Below, piece after piece: positions 23,968-33,215 of a stretch of DNA of 36,316 nucleotides. Where the stretch lies: the NCBI GenBank assembly GCA_019418225.1, contig DYCF01000047.1, forward strand, positions 1 to 36,316. Direction: 5' to 3'. The position numbers and the translations under genes are program-made. The notes below the pieces were generated by a model. That model was given only the letters and a program-made list of their open reading frames with translations, was not told the DNA's origin and made no database searches. Origin of the DNA: Clostridiales bacterium. GTDB lineage: Bacteria; Bacillota; Clostridia; Lachnospirales; Cellulosilyticaceae. Numbering within the stretch: the first letter of the stretch is position 1; each line of letters starts with the position of its first letter.

Positions 23968-25323
23968 ATGATTACTGATATGACAGAAGGAAGTCCAAGC
24001 AAAACACTTTGGACTTTCTCTTTCCCAATGTTATGTAGTACTATTTTTCAACAACTTTACAATATCGCTGATAGTGTTATTGCTGGACGCTATATTAATG
24101 AAAATGCATTAGCTGCAACAGGGGCCTCTTATCCTATTACCATGCTTTTTATGGCCGTTGCTCTTGGCTGCAATATTGGCTGTTGCGTTGTCATTTCTCA
24201 ACTTTTTGGTGCCAAAAAATATGATAAGATGAAATCAGCAGTTAGTACTTCTTTTATCACCTTTACACTTTTAAGTCTACTACTCACACTTATTGGTCTT
24301 ATTTTTTGCACACCTATGTTACGACTTTTAAATACACCTACTAATATATTAGAAAGTAGTGGTACGTATTTAAGAATTTATATTTTGGGGCTTATCTTTT
24401 TATTTATCTATAATATCAGTACAGGCATATTTACAGCATTAGGAGATTCTAAAACACCACTTTACTTCTTAGTGGCGTCATCCCTAGGTAATATTCTATT
24501 AGATATTGTATTTGTTGTATTTCTAAATGGTGGTATTGCAGGCATTGCATGGGCAACCTTTTTAGCACAAGGTATTTCTTCTATTTTAGCTTTTATCACA
24601 TTACGACGTCGTTTAAAAAAGATAGATTGCAAGAAAAGTACACCACTATTTTCAACTGAAATGCTAAAAAGTATTACCTTGATTGCCTTACCAAGTGTTT
24701 TGCAACAAAGCTTTATTTCTGTAGGAAACTTATTTATTCAAGGCCTAGTTAACAGTTATGGTGCCTCTGTTATTGCGGGTTACTCAGCAGCTATTAAGCT
24801 GAATACTTTTGCACTCACTTCTTTTACAACCCTCGGTAATGGACTTTCTAGTTTTACCGCTCAAAATATAGGTGCTGGAAAACTAGAACGTGTAAAAAAA
24901 GGATTCAACGCTGGCCTGATTATGGCTTTTTGCGTTGTTATTCCTTTCTTTATTTTATATTTCTTTTGTAATAAAATGATGATTTGTCTGTTTATTAAAT
25001 CACCTACAACAGAAGCTCTATTAACAGGCAAACAGTTCTTAACCATTGTGGCACCTTTTTATATCATAATTTCTATTAAGCTTATTGCAGATGGTGTACT
25101 TCGCGGTGCTGGCGCCATGAAAGCTTTTATGATAGCTACATTTTCAGACCTTATTTTGAGGGTTATTATTTCATACATACTTTCATACTTTTTGGGTTCA
25201 ATAGGTATATGGCTTTCATGGCCTATTGGTTGGAGTATTGGTGCTATTTTATCTTATATATTTTATGTCCAAGGCATCAAACAATCCTTTAGTTTTGTAA
25301 AGCTTCATGAAGCATTAGAATAA
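23968..25323 (+). CDS. MATE family efflux transporter
   Basis: A polytopic membrane protein of about 451 residues with the two six-helix MatE halves (about 10-205 and 235-440). It should exchange Na+ or H+ for drugs or organic cations. Recognisable segments include MLCSTIFQQLYNIADSVIAG near the start and the paralogous ALPSVLQQSFISVGNLFIQG in the second half. I start at ATG 23968 (MITDMTEGSPSKTLW) because AAGGGGG lies seven bases upstream; an upstream TTG at 23923 would add 15 residues and overlap the promoter. The substrate cannot be told from sequence. It is transcribed divergently from the pfp region and ends at the hairpin at 25336-25376. Confidence 0.92.
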   Translation: MITDMTEGSPSKTLWTFSFPMLCSTIFQQLYNIADSVIAGRYINENALAATGASYPITMLFMAVALGCNIGCCVVISQLFGAKKYDKMKSAVSTSFITFTLLSLLLTLIGLIFCTPMLRLLNTPTNILESSGTYLRIYILGLIFLFIYNISTGIFTALGDSKTPLYFLVASSLGNILLDIVFVVFLNGGIAGIAWATFLAQGISSILAFITLRRRLKKIDCKKSTPLFSTEMLKSITLIALPSVLQQSFISVGNLFIQGLVNSYGASVIAGYSAAIKLNTFALTSFTTLGNGLSSFTAQNIGAGKLERVKKGFNAGLIMAFCVVIPFFILYFFCNKMMICLFIKSPTTEALLTGKQFLTIVAPFYIIISIKLIADGVLRGAGAMKAFMIATFSDLILRVIISYILSYFLGSIGIWLSWPIGWSIGAILSYIFYVQGIKQSFSFVKLHEALE

Positions 25324-25329
25324 AGATTG

Positions 25330-25338
25330 TGATATAAT
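25330..25338 (+). promoter_or_regulatory. Extended -10 promoter after the MATE gene
   Basis: TGATATAAT (TATAAT at 25333-25338) lies seven bases after the MATE stop, with no clear -35. It could drive the S-component gene at 25403. Its last bases overlap the left arm of the hairpin at 25336-25376. Confidence 0.45.
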
Positions 25339-25384
25339 GAACTATAGTTTAATTATATATTAAATTATAGTTCATTATTTTTTA
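25336..25384 (+). terminator. Terminator after the MATE gene, in the S-component leader
   Basis: Arms 25336-25352 and 25360-25376 (AATGAACTATAGTTTAA with complement, one G-T pair) are followed by ATTTTTTTATAG on the plus strand. It ends the MATE transcript. If transcription starts from 25330-25338 the stem would lie at the 5' end of the S-component mRNA. Confidence 0.75.
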
Positions 25385-25402
25385 TAGAAAGAAGGTTTTG
25401 TT

Positions 25403-25963
25403 ATGAAAAAAACATCTACCTTATGGCTTACAAAAACAGCTGTTGGCATTGCACTTGTTCTTTTAGCACAACTTATAGGCAAAATGATTCCAGCTATTGC
25501 AGTAATCGTAGGTCCTTTTAGTGTAAATCAGCTTATTACTGGTACACTTGTCAATCTTATTCTTATCATCATGACCTTAACCGTAGGTGTTGGTAGCGGA
25601 GTAACTATTGGCGTACTCTCTGCCGTTTTGGCACTATTAATTGGTATAGGCCCAATCTTCCCAATTATTACACCTTTTATTGCTATAGGCAATGCCCTTT
25701 TAGTCGTAACCTATAAACTCATCGTTAAAGTACATCAATCGATTACATTTTACATAGCTATTGTCCTCGCTGCAATTATTAAATGTGCCTTTTTATGGCT
25801 TACAGTACCATTTGCACTCCAATATATTTCAGATATTAAGCAAGCCCAACTTAAAATGCTCACGATTATGTTCTCATGGCCTCAAGGCATTACAGCATTA
25901 TGTGGTGGCTTTCTTGCATTATGTATTTTACCACTTCTAAAAAATGCTTTTAGTCATAAATAA
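25403..25963 (+). CDS. ECF-type transporter S component-like membrane protein
   Basis: The protein has 186 residues and about five to six membrane segments, with no ATPase. The pattern MKKTSTLWLTKTAVGIALVL, then GTLVNLILIIMTLTVGVGSG and PFIAIGNALLVVTY, is that of substrate-binding S components of energy-coupling factor vitamin transporters. The shared EcfA/A'/T energising module is not in the window. The convergent neighbours are panD-panC-panB, which makes pantothenate or a precursor an attractive but unproven substrate. AGAAGG precedes the ATG. Confidence 0.7.
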   Translation: MKKTSTLWLTKTAVGIALVLLAQLIGKMIPAIAVIVGPFSVNQLITGTLVNLILIIMTLTVGVGSGVTIGVLSAVLALLIGIGPIFPIITPFIAIGNALLVVTYKLIVKVHQSITFYIAIVLAAIIKCAFLWLTVPFALQYISDIKQAQLKMLTIMFSWPQGITALCGGFLALCILPLLKNAFSHK

Positions 25964-25975
25964 TTGGCTAAATTA

Positions 25976-26028
25976 AAAAAATCCCATTTCTAAAAATAAC
26001 CTTTAAATTTTTAGGAATGGGATTTTTT
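25976..26028. terminator. Strong bidirectional terminator
   Basis: Arms 25976-25997 and 26007-26028 form a 22-bp stem (core ATCCCATTTCTAAAAAT, one G-T pair) flanked by A and T runs. It separates the plus-strand S-component gene from the minus-strand pan operon. The 140 bp from 26030 to 26172 shows nothing else. Confidence 0.9.
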
Positions 26029-26172
26029 CAAATTTACATTGTGCTATAGATTTCACATTTATAAAATTTAGTTATTCATAGTTTTGAGTCATATGAAATC
26101 ATTGGGAGAAAACAATTTACCTACATGTATATTTCAAGGTCTTAGTTGGTTTCTCTATACTTATCAAAGTAT

Positions 26173-26565
26173 TTAAAGCACTCTTTCCATCTTACCATGC
26201 TTTTCATAACGCATCGTTTCTACTATTTTGTTTTTGCCATCTGCCAGTACCACATAAGGTTTATGTGTTTGTGCTTCGATTTCATCCATCTGAGCATAGG
26301 CCATAATAATAATTAAATCACCCACTTGCACTTGTCTTGCAGCTGCACCATTTAAACAAATAATTCCAGTGCCTCGCTCTCCAGCAATTGTATATGTTTC
26401 AAAACGATTTCCGTTATTTACATCTACAATTTGAACCTTTTCATATTCTAGAATATGAGCTGCTTCTAATAAATCTAAATCTACAGTAATGCTTCCCACA
26501 TAATCTAACGCCGCCTGCGTAACTGTTGCACGATGAATTTTTCCTTTTAATAATGTGAGTTCCAT
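26173..26565 (-). CDS. panD: Aspartate 1-decarboxylase
   Basis: PanD makes beta-alanine from aspartate for pantothenate and CoA. It is made as a pro-enzyme that self-cleaves between G24 and S25 (LDYVGSITVD), with S25 becoming the pyruvoyl group. The conserved GKIHRATVTQA N-terminus, YTIAGERGTGIICLNGAAAR and GDLIIIMAYA are present. At 130 residues it is normal size. AAAGGAG lies six bases before the ATG. It is the last gene of panB-panC-panD, 36 bp behind panC. Confidence 0.97.
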   Translation of the reverse strand: MELTLLKGKIHRATVTQAALDYVGSITVDLDLLEAAHILEYEKVQIVDVNNGNRFETYTIAGERGTGIICLNGAAARQVQVGDLIIIMAYAQMDEIEAQTHKPYVVLADGKNKIVETMRYEKHGKMERVL

Positions 26566-26601
26566 ATTTTTCTCCTTTATCTATTCTGCTTCTTAATATT
26601 T

Positions 26602-27453
26602 TTAGTGTGACTTATTATATGTAAAATTATCGATTAACCTTGTTTTGCCAATATATACGGCTATTGCAACAAGTACCGATTTATCAATTGTTTCAACGCT
26701 CTCAAGGTTCATGGCATCTACAACTTCTACATAATCTACTCTTGCAAGTGGTTCTTCTTCTAAAATACTTCTAATAAGCTCTTTAAGTTTTGCTGTATTA
26801 CGCTCACCTACCTCAAGATTTGCCTTGGCAGCAACTAAGCTCCTATTTAATACAAGTGCTGCACTACGCTCTTCTTTTGATAAATAAGTATTACGTGAAC
26901 TTTTAGCTAAACCATCTGCTTCTCTTATAATAGGACATCCTATAATTTCAAGTGGCATGTTTAAGTCGCTAACCATCTGTTTAATGACTGCAAGCTGCTG
27001 TGCATCCTTTTCACCAAAGTAAGCGCGATCTGGCGTGACAATATTAAAAAGTTTAGTAACGACTGTACATACGCCTCTAAAGTGAATAGGTCGTGTTTTT
27101 CCACAAAGTCCCTTTGTGAGTCTATTCATATCTACAAAACTACAAAAGTCTGGCAAATACATTTCTTCTGGTGTAGGATGAAAAATCAAATGTGCACCTG
27201 TCTCTTCGCAAAGTTTTGTATCATGAGCAAAGTCCCTTGGATAGGTAGCTAAATCCTCTTGAGGGCCAAACTGCATCGGATTTACAAAAATACTTACTAC
27301 TACCCGATCATTTTCACTTACTGCTTTTGCAATTAAACTTTGATGTCCTTCGTGTAAATAACCCATTGTAGGTACAAATCCTATACTTAATCCTTGCTGT
27401 TTCCATTCTTTAATCTGTGCTCTCACTTCTTGAATTGTCTCTACACTCTTCAT
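26602..27453 (-). CDS. panC: Pantothenate synthetase
   Basis: PanC joins pantoate and beta-alanine with ATP, releasing AMP and PPi. The nucleotidyltransferase HIGH-like motif is in VPTMGYLHEGHQSLI (about 26-40), followed by SIFVNPMQFGPQEDLATYPR (54-73), YFGEKDAQQL and the KSSRNTYLS loop (KMSKS-like). At 283 residues it is normal. The ATG is three bases after the panB stop, and its AGGAGG lies in the end of panB. Confidence 0.97.
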   Translation of the reverse strand: MKSVETIQEVRAQIKEWKQQGLSIGFVPTMGYLHEGHQSLIAKAVSENDRVVVSIFVNPMQFGPQEDLATYPRDFAHDTKLCEETGAHLIFHPTPEEMYLPDFCSFVDMNRLTKGLCGKTRPIHFRGVCTVVTKLFNIVTPDRAYFGEKDAQQLAVIKQMVSDLNMPLEIIGCPIIREADGLAKSSRNTYLSKEERSAALVLNRSLVAAKANLEVGERNTAKLKELIRSILEEEPLARVDYVEVVDAMNLESVETIDKSVLVAIAVYIGKTRLIDNFTYNKSH

Positions 27454-27456
27454 TGC

Positions 27457-28293
27457 TTAAACCTCCTCATTAAAAACTTTTAGATTTTCTTTTGACATAT
27501 GAAAGCTTTCTATTTCATTTGGGAATATTCCACCTTGCACTTCTTCTTTATATTTACTAAAAGCACCTCGCATTTGCTCTCCTATATTTGCATAATGTTT
27601 AACAAACTTAGGGGCAATACCTTCATACATTCCTAATAAATCCTGGTATACCAAGATTTGACCATCACAACCATTTCCTGCACCAATACCAATAGTTGGA
27701 ATATTTATACTCTCCGTAATGCGTAATGCCAATTCATATGGAATACATTCTAAAACAATCGCAAAAGCTCCTGCAGCTTCTACAGCTTTAGCATCTTCTA
27801 TAAGTGCCTTAGCTGCTTCCACTTCTTTGCCTTGCACTTTAAATCCACCAAATGCATGAACAGATTGCGGTGTAAGGCCAATATGCCCCATAACAGGAAT
27901 CCCAGCCTTAGTAATAGCTTGAATTTGAGGACAGATTTCTTTGCCACCTTCTAATTTTACAGCTTCAGCACCACCTTCTTTGACTAAACGCCCTGCATTA
28001 CATAGGGCTTCCTTTATGTCAGCTTGATACGACATAAACGGCATATCTGTAACAATAAGTGCTTCTTTTGCACCACGTTGTACAGCCTGTGTATGATAAA
28101 TTATTTGATCTACAGTAACACTTAACGTATTTTCAAGACCACAAAAAACCATCCCCACTGAATCCCCTACTAAAAGTGCATGGATTCCTGCCTGATCCAT
28201 CAGCTTAGCTGAAATATAATCATAGGCGGTGAGCATGGTTATTTTTTCATGATTTTGTTTTGCTTTTTTAAAACTTACAACTGTTTGTTTCAT
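27457..28293 (-). CDS. panB: Ketopantoate hydroxymethyltransferase
   Basis: PanB transfers a hydroxymethyl group from methylene-tetrahydrofolate to alpha-ketoisovalerate, the first pantothenate step. The 278 residues carry TMLTAYDYISAKLMDQAG (about 19-36), LVGDSVGMVFCG (about 41-52), PVMGHIGLTPQS (about 133-144) and IGIGAGNGCDGQILVYQD (about 201-218), including the metal and substrate residues. GGGAGG lies seven bases upstream of the ATG. First gene of panBCD. No ilvD, ilvE or panE gene is nearby. Confidence 0.97.
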   Translation of the reverse strand: MKQTVVSFKKAKQNHEKITMLTAYDYISAKLMDQAGIHALLVGDSVGMVFCGLENTLSVTVDQIIYHTQAVQRGAKEALIVTDMPFMSYQADIKEALCNAGRLVKEGGAEAVKLEGGKEICPQIQAITKAGIPVMGHIGLTPQSVHAFGGFKVQGKEVEAAKALIEDAKAVEAAGAFAIVLECIPYELALRITESINIPTIGIGAGNGCDGQILVYQDLLGMYEGIAPKFVKHYANIGEQMRGAFSKYKEEVQGGIFPNEIESFHMSKENLKVFNEEV

Positions 28294-28623
28294 TTTTTGC
28301 CTCCCATTTTATATGTATCTGGTCATGTGTGATTACTACATGCCATCTTATTAAAATATCCAATAAGATTTGATACAGATTATTGGATAGTCCAAAAGAA
28401 AACACTAAAATTAACGGGAGTGATAAAAATACATATTTATATAAACACGCTATGTGTTTTTCATCTCTTACTCATGCAATCCCGTATAACGAATTCTTAT
28501 CAACAAGTTATACTTGGGTATCACTTCGTTTCAATATCTTTTTTAATAGCTTTTTATTTGAGTCTTATTCCAGATGTCATATTCTAATAACACCTTTTTG
28601 GATACAAGCTTAAATAAGAAATT
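28294..28623. other. Intergenic region upstream of panB with an inverted repeat
   Basis: The 5' side of panB holds an inverted repeat, ATCCAATAA (28358-28366) and TTATTGGAT (28380-28388), with a 13-bp spacer. It is a possible operator or leader hairpin about 70 bp before the ATG. No convincing riboswitch or promoter is visible. From about 28430 to 28615 the minus strand has a frame with a few stops (VLLEYDIWNKTQIKSY and NEVIPKYNLLIRIRYTGLHE) that might be a decayed gene; the YTGLHE piece is only faintly like a recombinase. Confidence 0.35.
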
Positions 28624-28676
28624 TATAGTAACTTTTAGTATAGTTCTTTTTTAGATACTATCCAAAAGTTACTATA
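28624..28676 (-). terminator. Imperfect hairpin ending the six-gene minus-strand run
   Basis: TATAGTAACTTTT (28624-28636) pairs with 28664-28676 over 13 bp, with an inner 5-bp stem (28640-28644 with 28657-28661). On the minus strand AAATTTCTTATTT follows, a poor T-run. Probably the end of the transcript that includes the permease gene; a small mobile inverted-repeat element is an alternative. Confidence 0.5.
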
Positions 28677-28719
28677 ACACAATTTTTTAATTATTTCTAT
28701 AAAATTTCATAATAAATCA

Positions 28720-29970
28720 CTATTTGTGTTCACTTTTTCTTTGTGCTTCTTCTTCATCTTTTAAAGCAGCCTTACCATCGGGAAAAATATCTGTCATATA
28801 TCGTAATAAGACCAAACGAATAAATCCAGCTATCGGTACACCTATCAGCATCCCTACAAGACCAAATAAATTTCCACCAATAAGAATGGCAAGTAACACG
28901 ACAACGGGATGTAATTTTACACATTCACCTACTACTTTAGGAACGATTATCCAACCATCTAATTGCTGAATAATTAGCATTGCACCTACACCATACACAG
29001 CTTTCATAGGCTCAGGATCCATAATACCAATAAGCCCTGCTAAAACAAAGCCTACAACAGGCCCAAAATAAGGAATCAAATTAAATATACCTGCTATAAT
29101 CCCAATAATAATAGCGAAATCTAATCTTAAAATTGTGAGGACAATACTAGTTAAAATAGCAATGATAATAGCATCTAAAATTTGCCCTCTTATATAGCCT
29201 GAAAAAACATAATCAATATCTTTAGCTAATATTTCAATATGATGATACACTTTTCTTTTAAATAGTGAATAAGTTAGTTTCTTTAGAAAAATCAATGCCC
29301 GTGCTTTATCTTGTAGCAGATAAAAGGCAATAACTATTGCTAAAAGCCAGTTCATTGTATGCACACCAATTACTGTCAATGATCTAAATAAATGGTTTGA
29401 AATACTCATAAAGAAATGATTTAAATAGCCATATACTTTTTGTAATAAATGGCCTTGTTCACCCATACCTGGTACACTAGCAAAACCTGTTTCAATACGT
29501 GTTAGCATATTTTCAAAGTACTGCGTATATTTATAAAAACTTACCTTTAGACCTTCAATACTTGTAGATCCCACCATATCTTGAACGTTCAAAACAACAA
29601 TTAGGACAAAAAGCCCTATGACTAACAAAACCGTTATAAAACTAAGGAGCGTTGCCCATGTACGCATTGGCAAACGCTCCTTACCTAAATTAGATTTCTT
29701 CTTATTGCTGAACGAAATATGCCACTTTAAATTTTTTAAGTTTTTAGAACGTGCTTCATAAAAATTAACAATAGGATCTAGTAAATATGCAATAATAATG
29801 CCATAAATAAGAGGGGCCAGTAACTCTAGAAAAATAGTCACAATATGCCATGCCCAATCTAGCACAATATTTAAATTTAAAAGACCTAAAGTAGCTACAA
29901 TAAGTGCAAGCCCAGTCCAAAAAACATAAACTGCAAGGGTAAATAAATGGTTATTTCGTTCAATCTTCAT
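28720..29970 (-). CDS. AI-2E family transporter (UPF0118/YtvI-like permease)
   Basis: A membrane protein of 416 residues with about seven to eight segments in the arrangement of the AI-2E transporter family: two N-terminal helices, a cytosolic loop, one helix (about 105-130), a long soluble part and a C-terminal cluster including IIIGIIAGIFNLIPYFGPVV and GNLFGLVGMLIGVPIAGFIR. Members export autoinducer-2 or act as Na+/H+ antiporters; the function here is open. GGAGG precedes the ATG. It lies 18 bp behind pepD with no terminator between, so it is the last gene of the operon. Confidence 0.87.
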   Translation of the reverse strand: MKIERNNHLFTLAVYVFWTGLALIVATLGLLNLNIVLDWAWHIVTIFLELLAPLIYGIIIAYLLDPIVNFYEARSKNLKNLKWHISFSNKKKSNLGKERLPMRTWATLLSFITVLLVIGLFVLIVVLNVQDMVGSTSIEGLKVSFYKYTQYFENMLTRIETGFASVPGMGEQGHLLQKVYGYLNHFFMSISNHLFRSLTVIGVHTMNWLLAIVIAFYLLQDKARALIFLKKLTYSLFKRKVYHHIEILAKDIDYVFSGYIRGQILDAIIIAILTSIVLTILRLDFAIIIGIIAGIFNLIPYFGPVVGFVLAGLIGIMDPEPMKAVYGVGAMLIIQQLDGWIIVPKVVGECVKLHPVVVLLAILIGGNLFGLVGMLIGVPIAGFIRLVLLRYMTDIFPDGKAALKDEEEAQRKSEHK

Positions 29971-29988
29971 AATTGGCGCCTCCGAATA

Positions 29989-31452
29989 TTAGTACGCCCC
30001 TAGTTTTTCCAAAAGTTTAATAAGATATGCATACACGCTTTCCATAGAAGAAATGCTTGCACGTTCTTGTGGTGAGTGAATATCCTTCACATTTGGGCCA
30101 AAACTAATCATGTCAAGCCCTGGCAATTTCTCAGAAATAAAACCACACTCAAGACCTGCATGAATAGCTGTTACAGTTGGCTTTTGACCATGCATTTCTT
30201 CATAAAGTGCAACTGCTAAATCTCTTACTTTAGATTCTGCATCATATTGCCAAGCAGGGTAGTCTCCTGTTACTTCGCAGTGTGCCCCAAAGTGACGGCT
30301 TAATGCTTCAAGTTTATGAATTACTTCCCATTTGCGTGTTGCCACACTACTTCTGACAGCAGAGCCAAAACGAATAACGTTTTCTTCTGTTTGAACAATT
30401 CCCAAATTAAGTGAAGTTTGAACAAGTCCTGTCATATGTTTGTCATAACCCATAATACCATTTGGAATGGTTAAGATAAAATCAATCACCTTATCTCTTA
30501 AATCAGTTGTAAAGTTTTGCGCTTCTTTTTGAGCTTTTTGAACCGTAATTTTAATCTCTTTATCTTGAACACTATACTCATCTTTGAAGCAACCATTCAT
30601 TTCAAGGGCTACTTCGTTAACAAATGTTGCCTCACTTGGTGATACATTAATCTTTACTTCACATTCTCTTGTAATAACATTATCCTTAGTACCACCTGTG
30701 ATTTCACAGAGTTTAAAGTCACATTTATCTCTTAATGCATCTAAATAACGGCCCATTAAAATATGTGCATTGGCACGTTCATGGTGAATTTCAGCACCAG
30801 AGTGTCCACCTACTAAGCCATTGATGATAACTTCATAAGTTTCATCACTTGCTTCGGCTGCTTCTTTGGTTTTTGGGAAAGTCATATAAACTTTTGCCCC
30901 ACCTGCACAACTCACTAAAAATTCGCCTTCTACATCTGTATCTAGATTAAGTAAAATACGTCCTTGTAAATATTCAGGATGAAGGGCTGCCACACCAGTC
31001 ATACCACGTTCTTCATCTGTTGTCATAAGACATTCTAGTGCTGGATGTTTTAATGTATTGTCTGCTAAAATTGCCATTTGATAAGCAATTGCTATACCAT
31101 TATCAGCACCAAGTGTTGTCCCTCTAGCTGCAAGCCAATCGCCGTCTACATATAAGTCTAAGCCGTCTCTTAAGAAGTCATGCTCAGTGTCTTTGTTTTT
31201 TTCACAAACCATATCCATATGGCCTTGTAAAATAACTGTTGGTGCATTTTCAAAACCTTCAGTTGCTGGTTTTTTAATGTAAATATTGTAAGCTTCATCC
31301 TGTCTTACTTCTAAGCCTAAATTATTTGCAAATTGCACCATATAATCACTAATGGCTTTTTCATTTCCAGAACCACGTGGAATACTACTGATTGCTTCAA
31401 AATATTTAAATATGCCTTGTTGTCTTAAATCTTCTAATGTCTTATTTGGCAT
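29989..31452 (-). CDS. pepD: Aminoacyl-histidine dipeptidase (M20 family)
   Basis: This cytosolic zinc dipeptidase cleaves Xaa-His and other dipeptides. The 487 residues show the M20C pattern: QGHMDMVCEK (about 76-85, metal-binding His and Asp), TTLGADNGIAIAYQMA (about 114-129, bridging Asp), TTDEERGMTG (about 145-154, catalytic Glu pair) and AIHAGLECGFISEK near the C-terminus, with VGGHSGAEIHHERANAH as the dimer-domain hinge. AGAGGG precedes the ATG. It is 38 bp downstream of the UPF0210 gene with no terminator visible. Confidence 0.93.
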   Translation of the reverse strand: MPNKTLEDLRQQGIFKYFEAISSIPRGSGNEKAISDYMVQFANNLGLEVRQDEAYNIYIKKPATEGFENAPTVILQGHMDMVCEKNKDTEHDFLRDGLDLYVDGDWLAARGTTLGADNGIAIAYQMAILADNTLKHPALECLMTTDEERGMTGVAALHPEYLQGRILLNLDTDVEGEFLVSCAGGAKVYMTFPKTKEAAEASDETYEVIINGLVGGHSGAEIHHERANAHILMGRYLDALRDKCDFKLCEITGGTKDNVITRECEVKINVSPSEATFVNEVALEMNGCFKDEYSVQDKEIKITVQKAQKEAQNFTTDLRDKVIDFILTIPNGIMGYDKHMTGLVQTSLNLGIVQTEENVIRFGSAVRSSVATRKWEVIHKLEALSRHFGAHCEVTGDYPAWQYDAESKVRDLAVALYEEMHGQKPTVTAIHAGLECGFISEKLPGLDMISFGPNVKDIHSPQERASISSMESVYAYLIKLLEKLGAY

Positions 31453-31490
31453 GTTTTACGCCCTCTTTCTTTCAATCAATTAATAACTTT

Positions 31491-32849
31491 TTAGTTTTTA
31501 AAACTATGGATTGGGGCAGGAATTCTTCCCCCACGTGCGATAAAATCATCGCATTTATATGGATTCACACGCATAATTGGTGCATAACCTAATAAGCCAC
31601 CAAATTCTACTTGTTCACCTACTTCTTTACCAATAACAGGAATAATTCTTACAGCAGTTGTTTTAGCATTAATCATCCCAATTGCCATTTCATCTGCGAT
31701 AATACCTGAGATTGTCTTACTACTTGTGCTGCCTGGAATAGCAATCATATCAAGGCCTACTGAGCAAACACAAGTCATGGCTTCTAATTTTTCAAGTGTC
31801 AAAGCGCCACAACTAGCAGCTTCAATCATGGCATGATCCTCACTTACTGGAATAAATGCACCACTTAAACCGCCAACATAAGAAGAAGCCATAACACCAC
31901 CTTTTTTAACACTATCATTAAGTAATGCTAAAGCCGCTGTTGTACCTGGTGCACCTGCTTTTTCAAGACCCATTTCTTCAAAAATCTCAGCAATACTATC
32001 GCCAACTGCTGGTGTTGGGGCTAAAGATAAATCTACAATACCAAATGGAATATCTAATATTCCTGCTGCTTCTTTTGCAACCATTTGACCAGCTCGTGTA
32101 ATCTTAAAGGCTGTACGTTTTACTTGCTCACAAAGTGTTTCAAAGTCTGCACCTCTTACACTTTCAAGTGCTTTTTTTACAACCCCAGGGCCACTTACAC
32201 CTACATTAAGTACCGTATCTTTTTCACCTATACCATGGAAGGCCCCAGCCATAAATGGGTTATCTTCTGGTGCGTTACAGAATACTACTAATTTAGCACA
32301 ACCGATACTACCACGATCAGCTGTACGTTCAGCTGTTAGCTTAATAATTTCACCAATGCGGCCTACTGCATCCATATTAATTCCTGTACGTGTACTTCCT
32401 ACATTCACAGATGAACATACAAAGTCTGTTACTGCTAATGCCTCAGGAATAGATTCTATAAGCACAGTATCTGCATTTGAACAGCCTTTATGCACTAATG
32501 CTGAAAAACCACCTATAAAGTTAACGCCCACTGTTTTAGCGGCACGGTCTAATGCTTTAGCTATTGGCACATATGAATTTGCTTTTGTTGCACCACCGAT
32601 TAGCGCAATTGGTGTTACTGAAATACGCTTGTTTACAATAGGAATTCCATATTTCTTAGAAACTTGCTCACCTGTTGTTACAAGATTTTCAGCTTGTTTT
32701 GTAATTTTCTCGTAGACATTATTACAGAGTTTATCCATATCATCACTAATACAATCCATTAAGTTGATTCCCATTGTAATAGTACGGATGTCTAGGTTTG
32801 CTTCTTGAATCATTTTATTGGTTTCTTGCACTTCATATTTTGAAATCAT
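31491..32849 (-). CDS. UPF0210 (PFL) family protein
   Basis: A cytosolic protein of about 452 residues in the DUF711/UPF0210 family, of unknown function, whose fold is reported as glycyl-radical-enzyme-like (PFL-like). Segments include MGINLMDCISDDMDKLCNNV and FCNAPEDNPFMAGAFHGIGE. I place the start at ATG 32849 (MISKYEVQETNKM), because AAAGGA lies about eight bases upstream; a GTG at 32900 would add 17 residues without a ribosome site. The small ACT-domain gene directly upstream (UPF0237) is the usual partner. The 83-bp gap between them can form a hairpin with arms 32869-32876 and 32910-32917, of unknown role. Confidence 0.85.
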   Translation of the reverse strand: MISKYEVQETNKMIQEANLDIRTITMGINLMDCISDDMDKLCNNVYEKITKQAENLVTTGEQVSKKYGIPIVNKRISVTPIALIGGATKANSYVPIAKALDRAAKTVGVNFIGGFSALVHKGCSNADTVLIESIPEALAVTDFVCSSVNVGSTRTGINMDAVGRIGEIIKLTAERTADRGSIGCAKLVVFCNAPEDNPFMAGAFHGIGEKDTVLNVGVSGPGVVKKALESVRGADFETLCEQVKRTAFKITRAGQMVAKEAAGILDIPFGIVDLSLAPTPAVGDSIAEIFEEMGLEKAGAPGTTAALALLNDSVKKGGVMASSYVGGLSGAFIPVSEDHAMIEAASCGALTLEKLEAMTCVCSVGLDMIAIPGSTSSKTISGIIADEMAIGMINAKTTAVRIIPVIGKEVGEQVEFGGLLGYAPIMRVNPYKCDDFIARGGRIPAPIHSFKN

Positions 32850-32932
32850 TGAATTATTCCTTTCTATGCTCAAAACACCTTCTCTTAAGCTCAGCTTCAC
32901 CCCGATTAAGTTTTGAGTATTGTCTTTCTATA

Positions 32933-33202
32933 CTAAATACGATGCATACTATCAAAAATCTCTTCGTGTTGTAATTTAATACTTACACCGATTTCGTTAC
33001 CTAAGTTTTCTAAAGCATCTACAACTTGCACAAAGTCACTTTTTGAGTTTGTAAGGTCTACAATCATCATCATATTGAAGTAACCTTGTACGATTGTTTG
33101 TGAAATATCTAAAATATTAATTTCTTGTTCACTTAACAATGTACATACCTTTCCAATAATACCTACTTTGTCTTTTCCAACTACTGTAATAATCCCTTTC
33201 AT
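32933..33202 (-). CDS. ACT domain protein (UPF0237, GcvR-like)
   Basis: An 89-residue protein made of one ACT domain: MKGIITVVGKDKVGIIGKVC at the N-terminus, with the glycine-rich ligand loop (GKDKVGII), then INILDISQTIVQGYFNMMMI. ACT domains bind amino acids and act as regulators; this family is nearly always beside UPF0210, as here. I use the ATG at 33202 (GGAGG precedes it), not the longer frame that overlaps the FtsA-like gene. It starts 13 bp after that gene's stop. Confidence 0.88.
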   Translation of the reverse strand: MKGIITVVGKDKVGIIGKVCTLLSEQEINILDISQTIVQGYFNMMMIVDLTNSKSDFVQVVDALENLGNEIGVSIKLQHEEIFDSMHRI

Positions 33203-33215
33203 GTCTATCCTCCTG

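Noticed and set aside
25336..25402. Riboswitch controlling the ECF S-component gene
   Set aside because: The leader is only about 65 nt and contains just the MATE terminator hairpin; no aptamer fits.
28383..28613. 76-codon plus-strand frame upstream of panB
   Set aside because: No ribosome site, no recognisable domain, and it runs antisense to AT-rich control DNA.
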